DNA from: Enterococcus sp. 9D6_DIV0238
Lineage (GTDB): Bacteria > Bacillota > Bacilli > Lactobacillales > Enterococcaceae
Length of the DNA: 64,000 nucleotides
Assembly: GCF_002174455.2 (NCBI RefSeq)
Contig: NZ_CP147246.1
Coordinates: 1-64,000, forward strand
Direction of reading: 5' to 3'
The notes below the pieces were generated by a model. That model was not told the origin of the DNA. It searched no databases and saw only the letters and a program-made list of their open reading frames with translations. The position numbers and the translations under genes are program-made. Shown in pieces: positions 51,861 to 61,099 of this stretch (position 1 is the stretch's first letter; every line of letters starts with the position of its first letter).

Positions 51861-52844
51861 CTATTGATCAAAGCTTTCCATTAACTTAGCTTGAGCTTCA
51901 ATCCGTTCTTTGATCTTGATAATAAAACTATCTGGGCTAGTCACGGTCAAAAATGGTCCGAATGACAATATCCGAATCAACAGCTCTGTTTCATCGCTCG
52001 TATCATATTGAATGGTCAATTCATAGTGAGACTCATCCAATCGACGAGTCGTTTTGTGGTAATCAGCAAAATGAAGCATACTTCGTTTTAACGCTTGTCG
52101 CTTATCGATCAATTGACAAGTCATTTGTGCTTGCTTTCGATAAGAGGTGATCGGTAGAGCCAAATAGTCTCTTTTTTCTTCAGCTAACTGGACTGTAAGC
52201 ATGCGATCAAGATTAAGTGTTACTTCAAATCGGCTGGTCCGTAAGATACGCCAAGCCTTTAAGCGAAAAAGATTATTCTTGGGTGAATAGTCTAATTTGA
52301 AGGGCAGAAAAAGACCGATTTTGCTGGATACTTTTTTATGTCGTTGATAGTCGATCAACAAAGGCCTTTTTTCCTGAATGGCTTCGATCAAGCATTTAAA
52401 ATGGCGCTGCTGCTGTTTCTGATCAATGATCGAATCGATTTGGTTAAACTGATCATAATAAGTGATAGCGTTTAAATCGAAAAGTGGCTGAATTCCTTTA
52501 AGTTGCTGATCTAAATCAGAAATCTCATGATCTTCTAAGAAAAATGAAAGTTGAGGATCCTTCATTATCGTTTTGAGCCAGCGACGTTCTAAAGCCGTAT
52601 ATGTGCTAGGTGTCTCATTTTTCGTGATTGGAAACCAGCAATCAGGTTCTTTTTCAAATAATAAGTACCAAGGATTATTTTTGTTCTGCAAAGAAGGAAG
52701 GAGCTGCATCACAGACTCGTCAAATCCTTTCATTCGAACGATACGGTCCAGTTCTTTTGTTGATAATGCTTGCTTCTGATTTAAAATTTCCTTTACAATA
52801 GCAAAATAGATTCCATGTATTTCATGAAATAAAAAATCAGTCAT
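51861..52844 (-). CDS. WYL-domain transcriptional regulator, second of a pair
   Basis: The 327-residue protein has an N-terminal helical or winged-helix part (about 1-110), and a WYL domain at about 140-230 (RPLLIDYQRHKKVSSKIGLFLPFKLDYSPKNNLFRLKAWR). A WCX-like C-terminal region (ELLIRILSFGPFLTV) follows. Its start overlaps the first WYL gene by 8 bases. WYL proteins are thought to bind nucleic acid or nucleotide ligands and to control DNA or RNA repair and defence operons. The divergent rtcB operon is the evident target. Confidence 0.82.
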   Translation of the reverse strand: MTDFLFHEIHGIYFAIVKEILNQKQALSTKELDRIVRMKGFDESVMQLLPSLQNKNNPWYLLFEKEPDCWFPITKNETPSTYTALERRWLKTIMKDPQLSFFLEDHEISDLDQQLKGIQPLFDLNAITYYDQFNQIDSIIDQKQQQRHFKCLIEAIQEKRPLLIDYQRHKKVSSKIGLFLPFKLDYSPKNNLFRLKAWRILRTSRFEVTLNLDRMLTVQLAEEKRDYLALPITSYRKQAQMTCQLIDKRQALKRSMLHFADYHKTTRRLDESHYELTIQYDTSDETELLIRILSFGPFLTVTSPDSFIIKIKERIEAQAKLMESFDQ

Positions 52845-54078
52845 CTATTTTTACCTCCTTTGAAGGGGAGTATAGTGCAATAAGTTCCTTTAAGTCGTTA
52901 ATAAATAATGTCTCCCACTCTTTATCTGTACTTTCAATAGAAATGATTCTTCCGACAAATGTTCTGAGGAATGGGTTGATAGCAAATAGATCAATCAATT
53001 CAATTTCAAAAACGACTGTCTTTTGATCGATTCGATAGCTAATTCCCATTCGCTGTTCGCGAGCGATTCTTGTCATCAAATAATCCTCATATCCCTCCAA
53101 AATCTGAAGCAATACGCGTAATTTTTTTAAAGGTTTTTGATTAAAACTTCCGTTCCAAGAAGTCTCTTTCTTCTCAGAAAACTGTTCTTGAAAATCTAAA
53201 TATTGTTCAACAGGTTCTTTCAAAATAACTTCTTTGATATTGTCGATTCTGATCGAAGTAAGTAAGTTTTTGTGAAGCAAGCCGACTAGATATTGTCTGC
53301 CGGTCTCTGTGCTAACATATAAAGACAGTGGTATTAGTTCAGCTTCTTTACCATTATATTGGTAAACAGATATATAACGGTGCTCCGTAATTGCAGCAAG
53401 AATGGTTAAAACAATTTCCTCATCTAAACTGTGAACAATAAAGTGATGCTTGAACGTAAACGGACTTTCGGTTTTCTGATTTAGCTTATTCAATAAAAAT
53501 TGGCCAATAACACCACCAGGCAGAACTTCTTTATAAAAATGCAGAACAGGAATCATTTTTTTCTCTAAACTTAGAGGAGCGACTAACTGATAATGAAGTC
53601 GCTTCTCTTTTTCTATCTCTTGAAGGACACCTAGTCCACTGTATTCTTTCAGTTTGTTTCGGATGGTAATTTCTGAGAGTGTCGGTGCACCGTCAAAATG
53701 ATTCAAGTACTCTTGGTGAAGCAATTCTGTCAATTCACTTAGGGACAATGACTCATAGCTTGTCAAACAATCTAGAATTGTAAAATGAAGAAAAACATCA
53801 TTTTTAGTGAAACTTTTTGTTTGCCATAATTTAAAGAGTGGATTTGTGTCTAAGGGTTCTTGCTTGAGTTCAAGTCGAATCGTTTTCCCTTGGGCAGTTT
53901 GTTCCCATTCAGTATATTCGCTTAAGAAGCTTTCTATGCGACGACGCTCATTATCATAGCTACGTAAACTTTTTTCTTGAAATTCCTCTCGATGTTTAAA
54001 ACCATTGATATAAAATTCTCTGGCATACGAGCGAATCGTATTAAAATCTTTGATCAACTCATTAAAAGACCTACTCAT
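52837..54078 (-). CDS. WYL-domain transcriptional regulator, first of a pair
   Basis: This 413-residue protein has an N-terminal winged-helix region (about 90-170; SLSELTELLHQEYLNHFDGAPTLSEITIRNKLKEY), a WYL domain (about 230-300; RYISVYQYNGKEAELIPLSLYVSTETGRQYLVGL) and a C-terminal WCX part. It is transcribed divergently from rtcB across a gap of about 150 bases and coupled to the second WYL gene. Two different WYL proteins probably form a heteromeric regulator that senses broken RNA ends, by analogy with other RtcB loci. That ligand is inference. AGTGAGG precedes its ATG. Confidence 0.83.
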   Translation of the reverse strand: MSRSFNELIKDFNTIRSYAREFYINGFKHREEFQEKSLRSYDNERRRIESFLSEYTEWEQTAQGKTIRLELKQEPLDTNPLFKLWQTKSFTKNDVFLHFTILDCLTSYESLSLSELTELLHQEYLNHFDGAPTLSEITIRNKLKEYSGLGVLQEIEKEKRLHYQLVAPLSLEKKMIPVLHFYKEVLPGGVIGQFLLNKLNQKTESPFTFKHHFIVHSLDEEIVLTILAAITEHRYISVYQYNGKEAELIPLSLYVSTETGRQYLVGLLHKNLLTSIRIDNIKEVILKEPVEQYLDFQEQFSEKKETSWNGSFNQKPLKKLRVLLQILEGYEDYLMTRIAREQRMGISYRIDQKTVVFEIELIDLFAINPFLRTFVGRIISIESTDKEWETLFINDLKELIALYSPSKEVKIDD

Positions 54079-54235
54079 TTTTTTTCCTCACTATTTTTAT
54101 TTGGTCATTTTATTATAGCAAATTCACTGATCAAAGTTCGCAACATTTTTTTAAGGCTGAAATGAACGGGGTGTTTTACAATGAATTCAGTTAAGTCATT
54201 ACTGACAAAACATATCGAAAAAAGGAGTGAAAATA

Positions 54236-55468
54236 ATGTTTGTACATTATGATAAATCAAAAAATGCTGCACCGATCAAAGTTTGGCTGCCTAAGGGGAC
54301 GCTTGAGGAAAATGTGTTAGAACAAGCGCTGGACTTGGCTCAATTACCATTTGTTTTTAAATGGGTTGCTTTGATGCCGGATTGTCATTATGGCTACGGG
54401 ATGCCGATTGGAGGAGTTTTAGCGACAAAAGATGTGATCGTTCCTAATGCAGTTGGTATGGATATTGGTTGTGGGATGTGCTACGTTCAAACGGATATTT
54501 TGTTCGCTGATTTGCAAAAAGTAGAACATGATAGACAACCACTTTTAAAATTGATCGTCAATCAAGTGATGCGTGATGTACCAGTCGGCTTTGCATTGCA
54601 TAAAGAAAAGCAATCTTCTAAAGTGATCGACCAAGCATTGATCGATATGAGGGATGATCGAAGACTTCCAGAAGCAAAAGAAATTTTAGAGAATGCGTAT
54701 TATCAAATAGGTACGTTGGGCGGAGGCAATCATTTTATCGAGTTTCAGCAAGATGATGAGGGCTATATCGGGATCATGCTTCATTCCGGAAGTAGAAATT
54801 TGGGTGCTAAGATTTGTCAACATTTTAATAAAGTAGCGAAAAACTTAAACGAAATCTGGCATAGTCGAGTACCTGAAAGCAATCAATTGCCTTTTTTACC
54901 GACAGAAACTGAAGCAGGTAAATCGTATTTAAAATGGATGAATATAGCGCTGGATTATGCTTATGAGAATCGTGAACAGATGCTTGAAAAAACAATGGAA
55001 ATCTTTTCTCATTTTGTTGATAAGTATTTGGAAAAAGAAGTGAATTACAGTATGCGTGTGAACTGTCACCATAACTATGCAGCGTTAGAACATCATTATG
55101 GTCAAAATGTTTGGGTACATCGAAAAGGAGCAACACGTGCTAGAAAAGGTGAGTTGGGGATTATTCCTGGAGCAATGGGTTCATCGAGCTATATCGTAAA
55201 AGGATTAGGTGAACCAGAAAGCTTTCATTCATCTTCTCATGGAGCTGGACGTGTGTATTCACGTAAAAAAGCGAAAGAAGAAATTTCTGTTGAATCTGTG
55301 ATCGTTGATTTGAAAGAAAGAGAAGTTATCCTTGGCAAAGTGAAAAAGGCAGATGTCGCAGAAGAAAGTCGTTTTGCGTATAAAAATATCGATGAAGTGA
55401 TGGGAAATCAAGAAGAACTAGTCACGCCTATCAAAAAATTAACTACAATAGGTGTCATCAAAGGATAG
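54236..55468 (+). CDS. rtcB: RNA-splicing ligase RtcB
   Basis: ATG 54236 follows AAAGGAG at an 8-base gap. The 410-residue enzyme has the RtcB metal-site motifs: DCHYGYG at 49-55, GMDIGCG with C79, GGGNHFIE, HSGSRNLG and the guanylylated histidine region SSHGAGR. RtcB joins RNA 2',3'-cyclic phosphate or 3'-phosphate ends to 5'-hydroxyl ends with GTP and manganese, repairing tRNA or rRNA cut by toxins. No rtcA cyclase is present. Divergent WYL genes likely control it, and the next gene 15 bases on is its operon partner. Confidence 0.92.
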   Translation: MFVHYDKSKNAAPIKVWLPKGTLEENVLEQALDLAQLPFVFKWVALMPDCHYGYGMPIGGVLATKDVIVPNAVGMDIGCGMCYVQTDILFADLQKVEHDRQPLLKLIVNQVMRDVPVGFALHKEKQSSKVIDQALIDMRDDRRLPEAKEILENAYYQIGTLGGGNHFIEFQQDDEGYIGIMLHSGSRNLGAKICQHFNKVAKNLNEIWHSRVPESNQLPFLPTETEAGKSYLKWMNIALDYAYENREQMLEKTMEIFSHFVDKYLEKEVNYSMRVNCHHNYAALEHHYGQNVWVHRKGATRARKGELGIIPGAMGSSSYIVKGLGEPESFHSSSHGAGRVYSRKKAKEEISVESVIVDLKEREVILGKVKKADVAEESRFAYKNIDEVMGNQEELVTPIKKLTTIGVIKG

Positions 55469-55483
55469 AAAGCAGGGAGTAAA

Positions 55484-57505
55484 ATGAAAAATCAAGAATT
55501 TACAAATAATAATCAGCATTATAGACAGCTTGAGGAAAATATGCAAAAAGAATTTCATCAATTGCTTTATGAGAATCAACCATTGTTCAAAGTCGCGCTT
55601 ACCGACGATTTGTGGCTTCATTATCTGGAATCACTTGAGCTATCAAGTCGACAACAGTATAACTGTAGTTGCTGCAAAGCATTTATTAGAAAGTATGGAG
55701 ATCTAGTTATTCTGACAGAGGATGGTCAAATAAAATCTGCACTTTGGCATCCAGAAACTGTACCTGATTATTTTAAAGCAGCAGTAACACAACTCAAGAA
55801 AGTGGTTGAAGCGAGTTCTATCAAAACAGTTTTTTATTCAGATCAGCGTCAGCTGGGAACGCCATTTTCTGGGGAAAGAAGCCACTTATCACTGATGTTG
55901 CCTAAACACTATGTAAGTAAGTCTGCTTTGAAAACAGCCAATCAGCTGATGGCGGAAAAGAAAGCAGAATTTCAACTTTTTGAAGCTACCTTACACATGT
56001 ATTCTAGAGACAGTGTTTCTATAATGAAAACACTTATCGACTCAGGTGCTCTTTATCGCAGTGAACGATTTATCGGTATGATCTCATGGTTTGACGAAGC
56101 ACAACAAGTGATTTTGAAAGAAAAAGATGCTCTCGTGAGAGAACGTTTGATGTGGCGTTATATAGCAAAAGCCAAAACAGGCTATTGCCATTTGAAAAAT
56201 TCGATGATCGGCACCTTGCTTGATGATTATCAGGCAGGTATAAATACTGATGAATTGATCCGACGCTATAACGATAAAATGGACCCATCACAATATATGC
56301 GTGCGCAATCGGCTCCTACTGAAGGTGCTTTGATCGAAGCAGAAAAATTAGTTGAAAAAATTGGCATAACAGATGCGTTAGAACGTCGTTTTGCTCGTTT
56401 AGATGAGATTCCAGAATTCATTTGGCGTTCTCCTGAAAAGAAAGTGGAAAAACAAAAAATGGGATTGTTTAGTGGGATTATTCCGAAAATCCCAAAGGTC
56501 AAGATTATTGATTGGCCGATCACTACAATGACCTGGAAAAAGTTTTCTGAAACTCTTCTGCCGCAAGTAAATAAAATTGAAGCTAGAGTTGATGATACGA
56601 ATCGTTTGATGAGTTTAGTGACGGAGAATATACCAGACTCTAAAAGCATTTTCCAATGGGATAATCCATTCTCTTGGTATTATCACGGCGGGGTAGATGG
56701 TGAAATCAAGCGTCGTGTCCAAGAAGCGGGTGGCAGATATGAAGAAAATGATATCCGCTGTTCGCTCATTTGGGAAAATCGTACGGATTTGGATTTGCAT
56801 TGCTTGACACCGGCTGGTAAACATATTTTCTATAACCGAAAACGTGAAACAAATGGTTGGCTGGATGTTGATATGAATGTTCGTGGAGAAACGATGTATC
56901 CAGTTGAAAATATTCGCTGGACGAAAGGAGAAGGTGTGGAAGGAAACTATCGGTTTTATGTTCATAATTATCGGGATAGGAGCAATGGATGGGGCACGCC
57001 TTTTAAAGTAGAGCTGGAAGTCGCGGGGCAAGTTTATACTCATCAAGGAGAGTTGAGTGTAACAGGTGCGCAAGAAACAGTTTTTGAGTTCATCTATAAA
57101 AAAGGACAGATAGCCAAAATGTTGACTAGTAATCAAAGCAGAGAGTATGATACATGGAATCTTACACAAGGAGCATTTGTGGAAGTTACAGGGATCACTA
57201 AATCACCCAATCTTTGGGGAGAAAGAAATTGGGAACAAAACGGAAATCATACATTCTTCTTGTTAAAGGACTGTCGTGATGAGAGTCAAGGCAAAGGTCG
57301 TGGTTTCTTCAACGAAATGTTGATACCTGAGTTGAGGGAAATAAGAAAGACTCTAGAAATTTATACGGCGATGACACCGATCAAAGCGGCAGAGATGGCA
57401 ACAGCTTGCGGGCTTGGATTTAGTAAAGAAGCTGAATGGAATGTGTTATTAAAAATTTCTATCGATGGTATGGAGCGATTGATCAAAATTGATCGATTTG
57501 ACTGA
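55484..57505 (+). CDS. Uncharacterised 673-residue RtcB-operon protein with YfaP/DUF2135-like domain
   Basis: This soluble protein has a possible zinc motif C-x-C-C near residues 60-65, then a long helical region. A hydrophobic GLFSGIIPKIPKVKIIDWP stretch lies near 326. A beta-rich domain at about 450-560 (IWENRTDLDLHCLTPAG, then GWLDVDMN and ENIRW) resembles the YfaP/DUF2135 fold found with von Willebrand-type proteins. It follows rtcB by 15 bases with AGCAGGGAG before the ATG. It ends at a terminator, so it is part of the RNA-repair unit. It may sense or present damaged RNA. No catalytic motif was recognised. Confidence 0.75.
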   Translation: MKNQEFTNNNQHYRQLEENMQKEFHQLLYENQPLFKVALTDDLWLHYLESLELSSRQQYNCSCCKAFIRKYGDLVILTEDGQIKSALWHPETVPDYFKAAVTQLKKVVEASSIKTVFYSDQRQLGTPFSGERSHLSLMLPKHYVSKSALKTANQLMAEKKAEFQLFEATLHMYSRDSVSIMKTLIDSGALYRSERFIGMISWFDEAQQVILKEKDALVRERLMWRYIAKAKTGYCHLKNSMIGTLLDDYQAGINTDELIRRYNDKMDPSQYMRAQSAPTEGALIEAEKLVEKIGITDALERRFARLDEIPEFIWRSPEKKVEKQKMGLFSGIIPKIPKVKIIDWPITTMTWKKFSETLLPQVNKIEARVDDTNRLMSLVTENIPDSKSIFQWDNPFSWYYHGGVDGEIKRRVQEAGGRYEENDIRCSLIWENRTDLDLHCLTPAGKHIFYNRKRETNGWLDVDMNVRGETMYPVENIRWTKGEGVEGNYRFYVHNYRDRSNGWGTPFKVELEVAGQVYTHQGELSVTGAQETVFEFIYKKGQIAKMLTSNQSREYDTWNLTQGAFVEVTGITKSPNLWGERNWEQNGNHTFFLLKDCRDESQGKGRGFFNEMLIPELREIRKTLEIYTAMTPIKAAEMATACGLGFSKEAEWNVLLKISIDGMERLIKIDRFD

Positions 57506-57537
57506 TTTCGATTAAATGGATAAAAAAATGTTTAAAA

Positions 57538-57584
57538 AGAACAACCGTCCCAATTATTTTTATTGAGACGGTTGTTCTTTTTTT
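57538..57584. terminator. Bidirectional terminator between the RtcB operon and deoC
   Basis: AGAACAACCGTC (57538-57549) pairs perfectly with GACGGTTGTTCT (57567-57578), followed by T residues. A-rich sequence on the other side serves deoC. Confidence 0.85.
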
Positions 57585-57595
57585 CGTAAGAGCGA

Positions 57596-58306
57596 TTAAA
57601 TCGTAATCGTCTCTTTAGCAGTTTCAGCTAATTCTTTCTTCAATTCGCCAATAATTTCTATTCCTGCACTCGTTCCAATTCTTTCCGCGCCACAGGCAAT
57701 CATTTTTTTGAAAGTTTCGGCATCACGAATTCCACCGGCCGCTTTGACCTTCACTTTATCACCCACATGTGTTTTCATCAATTTAACATCATCGAAAGTT
57801 GCTCCTGTCGGCGCAAAGCCTGTCGATGTTTTGATGAAATCCGGCTCGACTTTTTTAGCTATTTCACTAAGCTTGATTTTTTCTTCATCAGTCAGGTAAG
57901 CATTTTCAAAAATAACTTTAGAAATCACATGGTTTTTACGGCAAATCGCAACGATACCTTCCATCTCTTCTTCGATATATAGCCAATTTTGAGCTTTGAC
58001 CTCAGTCAGGTTGACTACATAATCGATTTCAGTGGCACCGATCTTGATTGCGTTCTCTGTTTCGAAAAATTTCGCTTCTTTAGAAGTTTGTCCTAAAGGA
58101 AAGCTAATGGCTGCGCCGATATTGATATCCGTCCCTGCCAATAATTCAGCGCATAACTTCGACTGGACTTGGTTGATAGCGACCATCTTGAAATGATAGT
58201 CTTTCGCTTCTTGGCAAAGCTTGCTCATATCTGCGGTGGTAGCATCAGCCTTCAGGTTGGTATGATCGATAAAACGTGCTAACTCATCGATAGTATAATT
58301 CGACAT
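57596..58306 (-). CDS. deoC: Deoxyribose-phosphate aldolase
   Basis: The 236-residue TIM barrel has the class I aldolase residues D95 (EIDYVVN), Schiff-base K159 (DFIKTSTGF) and K188 (VKAAGGIRD). It splits 2-deoxyribose-5-phosphate, or a similar phosphosugar, to acetaldehyde and a triose phosphate. GGAGGG precedes its start. It is divergent from a mannose-family PTS operon. Each side has a strong promoter and an identical ATGTAATTACAT box, so the same regulator controls both. This suggests the PTS sugar is broken down through this aldolase rather than, or besides, nucleoside salvage; no other deo genes are near. Confidence 0.92.
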   Translation of the reverse strand: MSNYTIDELARFIDHTNLKADATTADMSKLCQEAKDYHFKMVAINQVQSKLCAELLAGTDINIGAAISFPLGQTSKEAKFFETENAIKIGATEIDYVVNLTEVKAQNWLYIEEEMEGIVAICRKNHVISKVIFENAYLTDEEKIKLSEIAKKVEPDFIKTSTGFAPTGATFDDVKLMKTHVGDKVKVKAAGGIRDAETFKKMIACGAERIGTSAGIEIIGELKKELAETAKETITI

Positions 58307-58321
58307 GTAAATCCCTCCTAT

Positions 58322-58333
58322 ATGTAATTACAT
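58322..58333. promoter_or_regulatory. GntR-type operator box, deoC side
   Basis: The perfect palindrome ATGTAATTACAT lies between the deoC -10 and its start. An identical box is at 58439-58450. Confidence 0.7.
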
Positions 58334-58337
58334 AATG

Positions 58338-58366
58338 AGTGTAAAACGAAAAATTTTTCTTGTCAA
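58338..58366 (-). promoter_or_regulatory. Promoter of deoC
   Basis: On the minus strand TTGACA (58366-58361), a 17-base spacer and TACACT (58343-58338). Confidence 0.8.
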
Positions 58367-58390
58367 GAGAAAAAATATTCAAATAAGTTA

Positions 58391-58419
58391 TTGACATATT
58401 AATTGTAAGGGGTTACTAT
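58391..58419 (+). promoter_or_regulatory. Promoter of the mannose-family PTS operon
   Basis: TTGACA (58391-58396) and TACTAT (58414-58419) are 17 bases apart, 48 bases before the EIIA gene. Confidence 0.8.
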
Positions 58420-58438
58420 TTGGGTGCGGTAAGAATTA

Positions 58439-58450
58439 ATGTAATTACAT
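58439..58450. promoter_or_regulatory. GntR-type operator box, PTS side
   Basis: ATGTAATTACAT, identical to 58322-58333, lies just downstream of the PTS promoter and before the GGAGG of EIIA. Binding there would block transcription. Confidence 0.7.
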
Positions 58451-58466
58451 AAATGGAGGTTATAAA

Positions 58467-58883
58467 ATGAAGCTATTACTTGTCTCGCATGGAACCTTTG
58501 CAACTGGCTTATTGGAAAGCTATGTCATGATCGCTGGCGAAAATAGTGATATTTCTGCAATTTGTTTGACAGATGATGGGATTGGAGATTTCTCTAAACG
58601 TTTGCAGGACGTTGTACAAATGCATCTTGATGAAGGTCTTTTGATTCTGTGTGATATTAAAGGAGGAACGCCCTTCAATGAGGCGTATCGGGAATTTTTG
58701 GCAAATCCGCAGCAAGTAAAAGTGGTGACAGGGATGAATCTACCAATGTTGATTGAAACAGGCGTCGCCCTTCAAAGCGGTAGAAAGCTTGAAGAATTAT
58801 TTGAACTAGCAGTCAATACGGGTAGAAGCTCTGTTGAAGGTACTGAGGTATTAGCACAACAAGAGGATGAGATCGACTTTTAA
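58467..58883 (+). CDS. PTS mannose-family EIIA
   Basis: The 138-residue cytoplasmic protein starts MKLLLVSHGTFATGLL, placing the phosphorylated histidine at 8. It has the DIKGGTPFNEA and VTGMNLPMLIE motifs of the mannose-family EIIA fold. It takes phosphate from HPr and passes it to the EIIB encoded next. AAATGGAGG precedes the ATG. It is the first gene of a five-gene operon (EIIA, EIIB, EIIC, EIID, manA). The substrate may be a hexose, deoxysugar or amino sugar; manA suggests a mannose-6-phosphate-linked route. Confidence 0.92.
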   Translation: MKLLLVSHGTFATGLLESYVMIAGENSDISAICLTDDGIGDFSKRLQDVVQMHLDEGLLILCDIKGGTPFNEAYREFLANPQQVKVVTGMNLPMLIETGVALQSGRKLEELFELAVNTGRSSVEGTEVLAQQEDEIDF

Positions 58884-58897
58884 AGGAGGAAAACAAC

Positions 58898-59389
58898 ATG
58901 ACAATTACATTAGCAAGAATCGATGACCGAGTGATTCATGGACAAACAACGACACGATGGACCAAAGCAAGACCTGTCCAAGGGATCTTAGTTGTAGGGG
59001 ATGATATCGCTCAGGATGACTTAAGAAAAAAAGTACTGAAGGCAGCGGCTGGAAACTTGAAATTAGGAATTTATACCGTAGAGCAAGCAGTTGAAAGTGT
59101 GCCGAAAGGGAAAAACTCACAAAAAGATTTCTTTCTTATCAGTAATTCGCCGCAAACCTTTGCGAAATTGGTAAAGCTTGGCGTTGATTTTGGTAAAAAA
59201 CTCAATGTTGGACCGATGAATACTCGTGCTGGAGCAAAAGTGTTAGGACGAACAGTAGCCATCGATGAAAAAGATTATGAAGCTTTCGAATATATGGATC
59301 AACAAGGAATCGAAATCGGATTTCAATTGTTGCCGGATGATGAAATTAAACCTTGGAAACAATTAAAAGCCAAATATGATGGGATGTAA
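58898..59389 (+). CDS. PTS mannose-family EIIB
   Basis: This 163-residue protein has ARIDDRVIHGQTTTRW with phosphorylated histidine 14 and LNVGPMNTRAG in the C-terminal half, both EIIB hallmarks of the mannose/fructose/sorbose family. It transfers phosphate from EIIA to the sugar moving through EIIC/EIID. AAAGGAGG precedes the ATG 14 bases after EIIA. It is a separate polypeptide, not fused to EIIA as in classic ManX. Confidence 0.93.
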   Translation: MTITLARIDDRVIHGQTTTRWTKARPVQGILVVGDDIAQDDLRKKVLKAAAGNLKLGIYTVEQAVESVPKGKNSQKDFFLISNSPQTFAKLVKLGVDFGKKLNVGPMNTRAGAKVLGRTVAIDEKDYEAFEYMDQQGIEIGFQLLPDDEIKPWKQLKAKYDGM

Positions 59390-59416
59390 TGGGAAAAACA
59401 GATAGGGGGAACCAAA

Positions 59417-60250
59417 ATGGATACAGGATTATTATTGCCAGCATTATTGACTGGAATTTTTTGTTACTTAGGTGCGATCGAAACCCCATGGCTTTTCGGC
59501 ATGACGGGCGGCTTTTACATTGTTGGCCGGCCTTTGGTTGCAGGATTACTGGTAGGGATCGCTTTTGGTGATGTGCAGGCGGGGATTCTTTGTGGCTTAG
59601 CTGTTCAAGCCGTTTTTATTGCCAATTTAACCACTGGGGGAGCAACGAACAGTGAGATCACGTATGCGGCATATGGCGGCATCGGTTTGGCTTTAGCAAC
59701 GACTAAAGACCCTGCTGTTGCAGTTACTTTGGCGATTTTGATCGGGCAAACATTTGGACTTATTTTTTACAATTCTAGAATGGCAGCGTATTCTTTTTGG
59801 AATACTCGGGCGCAAACAGCCGCAGAGAAAAATGATGATCGAGGAATCGTTTTGAATCATGTTGTTTATCCTCAGATCACGACCTTCTTATTGCGTGCAG
59901 TACCAGTATTTTTAGCAATATTTTTAGGAAAAGGATTAGTGAATTGGCTTCTTTCAAACGTTCCTCAGGTCGTAACGGATATTATTTCTGTTTTGGGCGG
60001 CGTCTTACCGGCATTAGGAATCGCTATGCTAATGAGCATCGTAGTCAAAGAAAAGGCGCACTTGATTTTCTTTTTTGCTGGTTTTGTTTTAATGGCATTT
60101 GCCGGGTTGAATATGATCGCTTTAGTATTTATAGCGGCACTTGTCGCTTATATCGTCTTTTTAGCAACAGGCAATGCGTCTAATGCTCAACCTAAAGCAG
60201 CAAATCAATCGGCTGATTCTACTGTATTTGAAGATGATGATCTATTCTAG
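59417..60250 (+). CDS. PTS mannose-family EIIC
   Basis: The 277-residue membrane protein has about seven hydrophobic helices and the family motif GAIETPWLFGMTGGFYIVGRPLVAGLLVGI near 20-50. It also has QAVFIANLTTGGATNSEITYAA, the region that faces the sugar. It forms the transport channel with EIID. The C-terminal tail (SNAQPKAANQSADSTVFEDD) is unusually acidic and soluble. AGGGGGAACC precedes the ATG. It lies 27 bases after EIIB and 15 before EIID. Confidence 0.92.
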   Translation: MDTGLLLPALLTGIFCYLGAIETPWLFGMTGGFYIVGRPLVAGLLVGIAFGDVQAGILCGLAVQAVFIANLTTGGATNSEITYAAYGGIGLALATTKDPAVAVTLAILIGQTFGLIFYNSRMAAYSFWNTRAQTAAEKNDDRGIVLNHVVYPQITTFLLRAVPVFLAIFLGKGLVNWLLSNVPQVVTDIISVLGGVLPALGIAMLMSIVVKEKAHLIFFFAGFVLMAFAGLNMIALVFIAALVAYIVFLATGNASNAQPKAANQSADSTVFEDDDLF

Positions 60251-60265
60251 AAAGGATGAACTGAC

Positions 60266-61084
60266 ATGGAACAAACAACGAAGCGTTTATCAAAGAAAGA
60301 GTTACGTCAAATTTGGAAACGTTGGGGCTTCACCCATCTTTCTTCGATGAGTTATGAAAAATTACAAGCGCATGCCTGGGCGTATTCCTATCTGCCATTT
60401 GCTGAAAAATACTATAAGAATGATCCAGAAAAAAAGAAACGTTTATTGATGCGTCATTCAATGTTCTATAATACTGAACCACAAACGGGACAACTGATCA
60501 ATGGGATCGTAGCATCTTTAGAAGAAGAGATAGCTATTGGCGGCGATGTGCCGGAGGAAATGCCGATCAATATCAAAACGACGCTGATGGGACCCTTAGC
60601 AGGAATTGGAGATTCGATCATTCAGGGCATCATCGTACCGATCCTATTGTCGATCGGTATGGGCTTGGCTTCTGGCGGGAATGCCCTAGGACCGATCTTT
60701 TATATCTTATCGTATGGAGTAGTTGGGGTACTGATTTCTTACCTTGCGTTTATGAATGGGTATAAATTAGGTGTAAACGCCATTGATGTGATTATTGGCG
60801 AAAATGCGAAACGAATCACAGATGCCTTCAACATTTTAGGTGTGATGGTTGTCGGAGGCTTAGCTGCTTCGAATATTGCGCTCGTGACAAAACTAAAAAT
60901 TCCAATGGGCGAAGAAGTCCAAGCCTTACAAGATGTCTTGGATGGCATTTTTCCTAAGGTACTACCGTTGGCGATGGTATTATTAGCTTGGTATTTATTG
61001 ACGTCTAAGCAATTGACAGCAACAAAAGTTATTTTAGTATTGACGGTTATTTCTGCGATCGGTGTTGCCGTCGGCGTTTTTTAG
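60266..61084 (+). CDS. PTS mannose-family EIID
   Basis: This 272-residue protein has a cytoplasmic N-terminus with the EIID signature HMxx-type segment MRHSMFYNTEPQTGQLINGIV near 70-90. EEIAIGGDVPEE and the membrane-entry motif IKTTLMGPLAGIGDSIIQGI follow, then about five membrane helices. Together with EIIC it forms the sugar porter. AAAGGATG precedes the ATG. Full length and intact, it precedes manA by 15 bases. Confidence 0.93.
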   Translation: MEQTTKRLSKKELRQIWKRWGFTHLSSMSYEKLQAHAWAYSYLPFAEKYYKNDPEKKKRLLMRHSMFYNTEPQTGQLINGIVASLEEEIAIGGDVPEEMPINIKTTLMGPLAGIGDSIIQGIIVPILLSIGMGLASGGNALGPIFYILSYGVVGVLISYLAFMNGYKLGVNAIDVIIGENAKRITDAFNILGVMVVGGLAASNIALVTKLKIPMGEEVQALQDVLDGIFPKVLPLAMVLLAWYLLTSKQLTATKVILVLTVISAIGVAVGVF

Positions 61085-61099
61085 GAGTGGTGAAAAAGC

